IMG/VR virus record: IMGVR_UViG_3300033148_002195
Span: 1-27,010 of that record
Reading direction: 5' to 3' (one strand)
Source of the DNA: a virus
Length of the DNA: 27,010 nucleotides
Below the pieces are notes generated by a model. It was not told the origin of the DNA, did no database searches, and saw only the letters and a program-made list of their open reading frames with translations. The position numbers were made by a program, and so were the translations under genes. The stretch's first letter is position 1; every line of letters starts with the position of its first letter. Positions 21,668 to 27,010 of this stretch are shown here, in pieces.

Positions 21668-22090
21668 ATGGCAATTAGTGGAAAAGGAACTGCGTTTCGA
21701 AGGTGGAACAGTTCTACAGGAGAGTGGGAGGATATTGCGGAAATCACTAACATCACAGGGCCTGGTATGACTCGGGACACGATTGATACCACGGCACTGG
21801 ATACTACGGGTGGTTATCGCACATTCATCACTGGGTTCAGAAATCCTGGTACGGTCACGTTGACCATGAATTTTACCAGAGATGGTTACGAACAAATGAA
21901 GACGGATTTCGAGGATGACGATACAAAGAATTACGAAATCTTGTTACCCGATGATGACAACACGTCTTTGTATTTTGCGGCTTTGGTAACTGAGTTACCG
22001 CTAACTATTCCACCGGATGATAAGGTTACTGTTGATGTCACGATTCAAATTAGTGGCCAAGTAACGCTTGAGTCTGGTAGCGGATCATAA
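21668..22090 (+). CDS. Major tail tube protein, 140 aa
   Basis: A perfect aaaggaggta (21651-21660) precedes ATG 21668. The protein is beta-rich: GTAFRRWNSSTGEWEDIAEIT, GPGMTRDTIDTTALDTTGGYRTFITGF, then PGTVTLTMNFTR and a final VTIQISGQVTLESG. The 'd.id.t.ldst.gyr.fi.gl...g.vtl' signature is typical of short siphovirus tail-tube subunits. Many copies stack to form the tube around the tape measure. The strong ribosome binding site suits a highly expressed protein. Confidence 0.85.
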   Translation: MAISGKGTAFRRWNSSTGEWEDIAEITNITGPGMTRDTIDTTALDTTGGYRTFITGFRNPGTVTLTMNFTRDGYEQMKTDFEDDDTKNYEILLPDDDNTSLYFAALVTELPLTIPPDDKVTVDVTIQISGQVTLESGSGS

Positions 22091-22108
22091 TGAAAGGAGG
22101 GCCTAATC

Positions 22109-22525
22109 ATGGCTTTATTGACGAGAGAGGAAATTCTAGCTAAAGAGAATCTCAAGATTGAAAAAGTTGATCTTGAAGGTGATAGCTATGTATATGTTAG
22201 AGAGATGACTGGACGGGAACGAGAGAACTTTGAAAAATCTCTAACCAAAGTGAGTCAAAGTCCAAATGGGAAGTTGATGTTCAAGTCATCTCTCGAGGAT
22301 TTCCGGGCGAAATTTGTTGTAAATGTACTTTGTGATGAGGAAGGGAATAATCTTCTTAAACCGGAAGATTACGAGACACTCAGTAAGAATATGTCTGCAC
22401 GGAAGTTGGAAATAATAGCATCTGCGGCTTTGGAGCTTAACAAAATGACTGTGCAGTCTAAGGAGGAGATAGTAAAAAACTTAGAGAGCGGCCTGGGAGG
22501 AGATTCCGATTTCGGCTCTGTTTAG
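22109..22525 (+). CDS. Tail assembly chaperone (lambda gpG-type), 138 aa
   Basis: ATG 22109 follows aaaggagg (22093-22100). Acidic/basic helical protein: LTREEILAKENLKIEKVDL, YVYVREMTGRERENFEKSL, FRAKFVVNVLCDEEGN, and ARKLEIIASAALELNKM. These are characteristic of phage tail assembly chaperones that bind the tape measure. Unslipped translation ends at TAG 22523-22525. At A AAA AAC (22474-22480) a fraction of ribosomes is expected to shift -1 and make the longer G-T protein. The gene lies between the tail tube and tape measure, the canonical place. Confidence 0.82.
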   Translation: MALLTREEILAKENLKIEKVDLEGDSYVYVREMTGRERENFEKSLTKVSQSPNGKLMFKSSLEDFRAKFVVNVLCDEEGNNLLKPEDYETLSKNMSARKLEIIASAALELNKMTVQSKEEIVKNLESGLGGDSDFGSV

Positions 22526-22869
22526 CTCTCGGGTCGCCTCATCCAGATTATTTACTCGGTTATCTTACGTCAACTCAATTAAGTGAATGGGAGGCATATG
22601 ATCAGCTTGAGCCTATTGGAGAGTATAGGCGAGAGTATCAGATGGGCATGATAGGTTCTATGATTCTCAATTTAGCTCAGTCCATTTATGGCCAGAAGGG
22701 CAAAAGAATGACTAGCAAACCTACTGATTTTATGCCCTGGTATGACGATTTTGGAGAGTCTACTAAGGACAAGGTTCAATCCGTACAGGAAATGAAAGAA
22801 GTGCTTATGGCATTAGGCCCAGTAAGGAAGAAAGCAGGCAAGAGTAAAAGTAGGAGGGAAACATCATGA
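22109..22869 (+). CDS. Tail assembly chaperone G-T fusion made by -1 programmed frameshift, about 253 aa
   Basis: After slipping at 22474-22480 translation continues in the -1 frame as LRERPGRRFRFRLCLALGSPHPDYLLGYL and runs through WEAYDQLEPIGEYRREYQMGM to TGA at 22867-22869. The continuation is the typical T-domain (RFRLALALG, then 'eW.a...lePiGe.R.', then YGQKGKRMTSKPTDFMPW). An ATG at 22642 lies inside this domain and lacks a good ribosome binding site, so a separate gene there is unlikely. 124 residues come from frame 0 and 129 from the -1 frame. The stop overlaps the tape measure start (ATGA). In lambda the corresponding fusion is required at a fixed ratio for tail assembly. Confidence 0.85.
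22460..22480 (+). promoter_or_regulatory. -1 ribosomal frameshift site: SD-like stimulator plus A AAA AAC slippery heptamer
   Basis: In frame with the chaperone, gtA AAA AAC (22474-22480) is a canonical X XXY YYZ heptamer. aaggaggag (22460-22468) lies 5 bases upstream and can pair with 16S rRNA, a known stimulator of -1 slippage in bacteria. Downstream, agagc (near 22484-22489) can pair with gctct (about 22515-22519), giving a weak stem. Confidence 0.85.
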
Positions 22870-25700
22870 CAAATCTCGGTTCTATGATGGCTTCCCTTGG
22901 CGTGGACACCAGGGGATTGAATAGAGCACGGAAGGATATGCAACAATTTGGTACAGTTGCATCGGGCTCTCTCAATAAAGTTTCAAAAGCTCTCATGTCC
23001 CTACAAGGTTTGTTTATGGGAATGGGCTTAACTATGGGAATAAAAAGATTTGTCTCCTTTGGTATGAGCTTTGAGCGCAGCATGTCTATAGTTCGTGCTG
23101 TGTCAGGAGCTACTGCAGAAGAATTTGATAGGTTGAGGGCTAGTGCTAAACTCATGGGGGAGACCACTGAGTTCACTGCCAAGCAGGCGGCCGATGCTGA
23201 ACGGTTCTTGGCGATGGCTGGTCTTACTACCAATGAAATTATTGAGGCATTGCCACAAATGTTGGATATGGCGACTGCTGCTACAATGGATTTAGCAAGA
23301 GCTGCGGACATTGCTACGAATGTCCTTAGTCAGTTCGGTATGGAAGTCGGTGAGCTATACAAGGTCAGCGATGCTTTAGTAGCGGTACAATCCACGTCAA
23401 ACACAACAGTGGAAGAGGCGTCAGAAGCCTTAGTTTATGCGGGTGCTAAAGCGAAGGCTTTTGGAATGTCGGTGAAACAAACTGCAGCCTTATTAGGTAT
23501 CTTGGCTAATAATGGTATCAAAAGTACTATGGCTGGTACCACTTTGAGACAGGCAATGATTCGTTTATTAGACCCTACCGACGATGCTGCAGCATTGCTC
23601 GACAAGTATAATATCGAAGTGATGGATGCTCATGGAAATTTGCGGAACTTTGTGGAGATTGTTAAAGACCTTGCAGATGCTCAACTTGATGAGATTGCGA
23701 TTACTAAAATATTCGGAGCTAGAGCTGCTAACATTAGTCTAATTATGAACCAAGGTAGACAGGCCATTGAAGCTTACGTGAAGGAAATAGAATCAATGGA
23801 AGGTGCTTCCAAGAGCATTGCTAAAATCATTCGAGATGACGTCAAAGGCTCTTTCGATACTTTGGTTTCGGCTTTACAATCGGTGGTTATAGATGTTTGG
23901 GAGAAATACCGAGAGTCAATCGTAGCTGTCATGGAAACAATGACTAAGTTCGTGCGCGAACAAAAGAGCAAAGTGGTTACTTTTTTCACCGCTTTATTGC
24001 CTGTTATTAAAGGACTTGTCACTGCTATACCAGAATTGATAAAAGTCATTATAGCTTATAAAACAGCTATGTTGGGGTTGACTGTTATTAGTACTATTAC
24101 GCCTATGATAGCAACGTTTACCGCAGCTATTCAGTTACTAACAGAGGCGTTGGTTACCAGTACTACAACATCAGCAGCTGCCAAAGGAGCTTGGGCTGCT
24201 ATGACTACACCATTATGGGGAGTAGGAGCAGGAGCCCAATTTGCTGCGGGTCAAGTTAGTAAGTTGGGCTTTGCTTTAAACTCTTTGTTTGCTGGATTCA
24301 TTGGATGGCAAATAGGAAAGTGGCTATCCAAGAATTTTGAGACCGCTCGTTTGGCAGGGATAATGTTAGTGGACTATCTTGTACAAGGATGGGAGTTGGT
24401 CAAATACTCAGCAAAGAGAGATTTTATAGCTATCAAGTACAGTTGGGAAACTATAATCCATGCAATGAAAAAATTGTATGGTGAGTTTATAAAGAAAGCG
24501 GCTGAAGGTATGGAGAAAATACCGGTCGTTCGCAAATTGGCAGGTAAACTTAAAGAGTATGCGGATGAGTATTTGGCAGGTTTGGGTGAAGCTCCAAAAG
24601 GAATCACAAAAGAACTTGAAAACTTGGAAGCTGAATACGACAGAATTAGAAAGAAACATAAAGAGACCATCACGGCAATGGTTCGTGACGCTATAGGCTT
24701 ACCTGAATCCGCGCTTCCTTTCGGAAAGAAGGCGGCAGGAAAGGGAACAACAGGAAAGGGAACAACAGGAGTTTCGAGAGGAAGGGCAGGCTTAACGGAG
24801 TTTTTGCGGCCTGACTTTGTAGGATTAGGAAAGCGCATAGGAGAAGCGTTAGAGCAACTGAACCTCAATATGATTGCTTATGAAGCGACTTTGGAGAGAA
24901 TAGATGATTACGAATTGGCGGGGCATAGAAAAGTTTTAGTTGATCTTTCAGGACTTGGAGAAACTATTCAGAAAAATGCAGCACAGGCTAAATCGCTTAC
25001 AACTAGAGTGTTTGAAGGGATTGAAGAGGCGATTAAAAATAGTGTAACACAATGGTCCGACTGGGCCCGAGCAAGTGAGCAAATAACTACTGACTATCTT
25101 TATTCACTTCGCTCAGGTTTTAGTGATACGTTGTACTATGGCATTAGAGGAGATTGGGAGGATATGAAGGATGCGTGGGATGGAGTCTTGGATAGTATGC
25201 TGAGATCGTTCTACGATTTAATTGCTCAAATTATCACTGCTTGGATATCCTCGGGAATTGCACAAATGTTCAATATAGATGTAAGAGGAGGAAAGAAATC
25301 TTCTATACCTTTCTTAGGTTGGTTAGGAGATTTGTTTTCAAAAGGGGGCGTCATTAGTAATGGCAGAACATTGGCCTTTGCAAAAGGAGGGGTCATTTCT
25401 AGTCCCACTATCTTTCCTATGGCTAACGGATATGGTTTGGCAGGTGAGCAGGGGCCCGAAGCTATCCTACCCTTGAAACGCACAGCCAAAGGGGATCTAG
25501 GGGTCATTTCAACAGGGAACCAAGGAGAGAGGGGCGTTACCATCCTTATGCAAAATCCAGTATTCCAAGACGCCGAAACTCAAAGGAGGGTCTTTGAGCA
25601 AATAGCAACTGTGGTTGCTGCCAAGGTAGCTCCCGGGGCGGTGGTAGCTGCCTATAACGATGACACTCAAATTAGACACATTATTAGGAGGGGTAAGTAA
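22866..25700 (+). CDS. Tape measure protein (TP901-1 family core), 944 aa
   Basis: ATG 22866 overlaps the G-T stop and has taggaggg at 22852-22859. Residues about 70-330 hold the conserved tape-measure core: FERSMSIVRAVSGATAEEFDRL, GETTEFTAKQAADAERFLAMAG, LDMATAATMDLARAADIATNVLSQFG, and LLGILANNGIKSTMAGTTLRQAM. Residues about 375-480 are hydrophobic (probable membrane-inserting region), followed by helical and low-complexity stretches. The C-terminus has the usual KGGVISNG...FAKGGVIS...GLAGEQGPEAILPL motif. Length would correspond to a tail of very roughly 140 nm using about 0.15 nm per residue. A 15-base tandem repeat lies at 24738-24767. Confidence 0.92.
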   Translation: MTNLGSMMASLGVDTRGLNRARKDMQQFGTVASGSLNKVSKALMSLQGLFMGMGLTMGIKRFVSFGMSFERSMSIVRAVSGATAEEFDRLRASAKLMGETTEFTAKQAADAERFLAMAGLTTNEIIEALPQMLDMATAATMDLARAADIATNVLSQFGMEVGELYKVSDALVAVQSTSNTTVEEASEALVYAGAKAKAFGMSVKQTAALLGILANNGIKSTMAGTTLRQAMIRLLDPTDDAAALLDKYNIEVMDAHGNLRNFVEIVKDLADAQLDEIAITKIFGARAANISLIMNQGRQAIEAYVKEIESMEGASKSIAKIIRDDVKGSFDTLVSALQSVVIDVWEKYRESIVAVMETMTKFVREQKSKVVTFFTALLPVIKGLVTAIPELIKVIIAYKTAMLGLTVISTITPMIATFTAAIQLLTEALVTSTTTSAAAKGAWAAMTTPLWGVGAGAQFAAGQVSKLGFALNSLFAGFIGWQIGKWLSKNFETARLAGIMLVDYLVQGWELVKYSAKRDFIAIKYSWETIIHAMKKLYGEFIKKAAEGMEKIPVVRKLAGKLKEYADEYLAGLGEAPKGITKELENLEAEYDRIRKKHKETITAMVRDAIGLPESALPFGKKAAGKGTTGKGTTGVSRGRAGLTEFLRPDFVGLGKRIGEALEQLNLNMIAYEATLERIDDYELAGHRKVLVDLSGLGETIQKNAAQAKSLTTRVFEGIEEAIKNSVTQWSDWARASEQITTDYLYSLRSGFSDTLYYGIRGDWEDMKDAWDGVLDSMLRSFYDLIAQIITAWISSGIAQMFNIDVRGGKKSSIPFLGWLGDLFSKGGVISNGRTLAFAKGGVISSPTIFPMANGYGLAGEQGPEAILPLKRTAKGDLGVISTGNQGERGVTILMQNPVFQDAETQRRVFEQIATVVAAKVAPGAVVAAYNDDTQIRHIIRRGK
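24738..24767 (+). repeat. 15-bp perfect tandem repeat in the tape measure gene
   Basis: ggaaagggaacaaca occurs twice in a row (24738-24752 and 24753-24767), followed by a further gga. It encodes GKGTT GKGTT in a flexible linker. It keeps the frame and alters length by five residues. Confidence 0.92.
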
Positions 25701-26074
25701 TGGCCAGTGACTTCACGCTTACGCCCACTGCAGTAGTCCCAGTTACTCCCGTATTCAATACGATAATTAGTCAGTCTGAATCTATGAAAAAGCAGTACCA
25801 GAATTTGTCTGGTAATGCAGTATTTCGTTATAAGCTCACTTTCAATGCGTTGAGTGAGACTGACTTTTGGACCTTATATAATCACTACCATTCCTGTAAA
25901 GGAGAGTATGATTCGTTCAGTTGGACTTCCGTTCCGTCTTACATCGATACGGATCAAGATGGGACTCCAGATGGTTCTAATATGACAGGACACTGGGTTA
26001 CTAACTCTTTAACGTTTCAACCTTTAGCAGTTGGGTTATGGCAAGCTGAGATTATATTTGAGAGGAGTAATTAA
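25700..26074 (+). CDS. Distal tail / minor tail protein, 124 aa
   Basis: The start ATG 25700 overlaps the tape measure stop, behind aggagggg (25686-25693). Beta-rich, with FRYKLTFNALSETDFWTLYNHYHSCKGEYDSFSWTSVPSYI, a pattern of short distal-tail-type proteins found between tape measure and hub genes in siphoviruses and gene transfer agents (DUF2460-like position). It is clearly shorter than DUF2460 proteins of about 200 aa, so I do not assign that family outright. It contains a DTDQDGTPDG loop that could bind calcium. It most likely forms the adaptor ring between tube and tip. Confidence 0.7.
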   Translation: MASDFTLTPTAVVPVTPVFNTIISQSESMKKQYQNLSGNAVFRYKLTFNALSETDFWTLYNHYHSCKGEYDSFSWTSVPSYIDTDQDGTPDGSNMTGHWVTNSLTFQPLAVGLWQAEIIFERSN

Positions 26075-26077
26075 GCA

Positions 26078-27010
26078 ATGTCGAAAAATTTACCAGCACA
26101 AGTTGTTACTCAAATCGACGCTACAACTTCCCAACCTGTATTGTTATTTGAGTTTGAATTGGATGCAGGGACGCTTCGTTTTTGTGCGGCCAATACGAAT
26201 CTGGAATTTCCCACTGGGGGAAATACGTATATCGCACGCACTATACAATTAGGGGAAATTCAGTCTAGTGCAGAAGGGCAAATTAATAGAGTCTCGTTTC
26301 AATTTGATAATGTTTCTGGTGAGTGGACTTCATACACTAATGGTGAGAAGTTTGACGGCAAACATGTAGTGATTAAAAAAGTGTATCGAGATGCGCTCGG
26401 GAGTGCGACTTACTATAATGAACTCTTTAATGGTTACTTAGAAGAAGTCAAGAAGATCACTCGCTTCTGGTGTGAAATGTCTGCAGTGTCAGGTAAACCT
26501 CTCACTAGACAAATGTTACTCGATGTGTACCAGGAAAGATGTAATCATTTATTTGGTTATGGTCAGTGTAACTATGACAGTAACGCCGACCTCACTACAC
26601 TAAAAGCTACCGGCACTGCAGACTCGGGGACTGCTAGCACACTGACTGACGATGCCCTAACACAGGTGGATGACTATTGGAACTTTGGACAAATACAAAT
26701 CACTATCGACTCAAAAACTTACTATCGTCGGGTTAAAGATTTCGATGCAGCGTCAGACACTATAACTTTGGATGTCCCCTTGCCAGTAGCAATTAGCAGT
26801 GGGGATAGTTATGTTGTGTATAAGGGGTGTGACCAAACGTGGAAAACTTGTACAGGTCAAAATGCGTGGGGGCCGAGCGCAGATAATTCGGCCAACTTTG
26901 GTGGCTTCATTCATATCAATCGAATTTCGGTTGATCCGAAAGAAATGCCCACACCTCCTCCTGAGCATGTGCCTAGTATAAATATAGGAGGGGAACCCGC
27001 TCCTAATATA
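26078..27010 (+). CDS. Tail tip hub protein (DUF2163/phage BR0599-like), 3' truncated by window end
   Basis: ATG 26078 follows gaggag (26061-26066), and the frame is open to the last base (311 residues). N-terminal half: QPVLLFEFELDAGTLRFCAANTNLEF, then TYIARTIQLGEIQSSAEGQINRVSF, as in DUF2163. C-terminal half: CNHLFGYGQCNYD, then GCDQTWKTC (C251, C258) and NFGGFIHI (273-277), the conserved block of the BR0599 family. The family belongs to the tail-tip hub of siphoviruses and gene transfer agents. The end is beginning a Pro-rich linker (MPTPPPEHVP). The next gene expected outside the window would be a cell-wall hydrolase or hub partner. Confidence 0.82.
   Translation, partial: MSKNLPAQVVTQIDATTSQPVLLFEFELDAGTLRFCAANTNLEFPTGGNTYIARTIQLGEIQSSAEGQINRVSFQFDNVSGEWTSYTNGEKFDGKHVVIKKVYRDALGSATYYNELFNGYLEEVKKITRFWCEMSAVSGKPLTRQMLLDVYQERCNHLFGYGQCNYDSNADLTTLKATGTADSGTASTLTDDALTQVDDYWNFGQIQITIDSKTYYRRVKDFDAASDTITLDVPLPVAISSGDSYVVYKGCDQTWKTCTGQNAWGPSADNSANFGGFIHINRISVDPKEMPTPPPEHVPSINIGGEPAPNI

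Noticed and set aside
22642-22869. Separate 75-codon gene after the tail chaperone
   Set aside because: It is the end of the -1 frame T-domain; the ATG lies within the domain and lacks a good ribosome binding site.
1-27010. CRISPR array, tRNA, integrase, transposase or attachment site
   Set aside because: No regularly spaced repeats, no tRNA cloverleaf noticed in the short gaps, and no recombinase motif in any frame I examined.

Overview
This window is a contiguous piece of a tailed double-stranded DNA phage or prophage (Caudoviricetes) carrying the virion-structure module. All recognisable genes lie on the + strand and are packed stop-to-start, often overlapping. There is no integrase, transposase, tRNA, rRNA or CRISPR array, and no gap over about 70 bases. 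Strong AGGAGGU-type ribosome binding sites point to a bacterial host that cannot be named from the sequence. A tail-tube protein, a tape measure and a hub-type tail-tip protein, with no visible sheath gene, favour a long non-contractile (siphovirus-like) tail. Terminase and portal genes are not in the window.

Layout. (a) 1-5162: end of a HEAT-like protein, a one-helix membrane peptide, an unknown 193-aa protein, a beta-helix protein interrupted by an in-frame TGA, an 810-aa repeat-containing fibre-like protein, and three small proteins. (b) 5162-12220: head module, with a MuF/gp7 minor head protein (split by an apparent one-base deletion and fused to ADP-ribosyltransferase-like and zincin-like domains), a small acidic protein, a protease-scaffold polyprotein with two internal Shine-Dalgarno sites, a decoration protein, the major capsid protein and a small head protein. 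(c) 12138-18337: an accessory cassette with a DUF115/GT42-like protein, several GT-A-type glycosyltransferases, a radical SAM protein (frameshifted), a small alpha-helical protein, a methyltransferase, a PAPS-type sulfotransferase and a cupin. (d) 18328-19012: a membrane/coiled-coil protein and a head-tail adaptor. (e) 19009-20417: a second DUF115/GT42-like paralogue and a second, unrelated-looking sulfotransferase. (f) 20419-27010: head-tail joining, tail completion, tail terminator, tail tube, tail-assembly chaperones with a programmed -1 frameshift, tape measure, distal tail protein and the start of the tail hub.

How the genes fit together. The head and tail genes follow canonical order. 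The unusual part is the carbohydrate/sulfate module of about 7.6 kb, split in two and interleaved with head-tail connector genes in one apparent operon. The most economical inference is that this phage builds or attaches a modified, possibly sulfated or methylated glycan, probably on its own virion, co-expressed with the capsid and connector. Modification of host surface glycans is the main alternative. The other notable features are the MuF polyvalent toxin-like fusion with its small downstream neighbour, and the probable nested scaffold start resembling the lambda C/Nu3 arrangement.

Three genes contain apparent lesions (TGA at 885, frameshifts near 5346 and 14066). They may be real or may be consensus errors. 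Only the tail-chaperone frameshift has a canonical slippery site.
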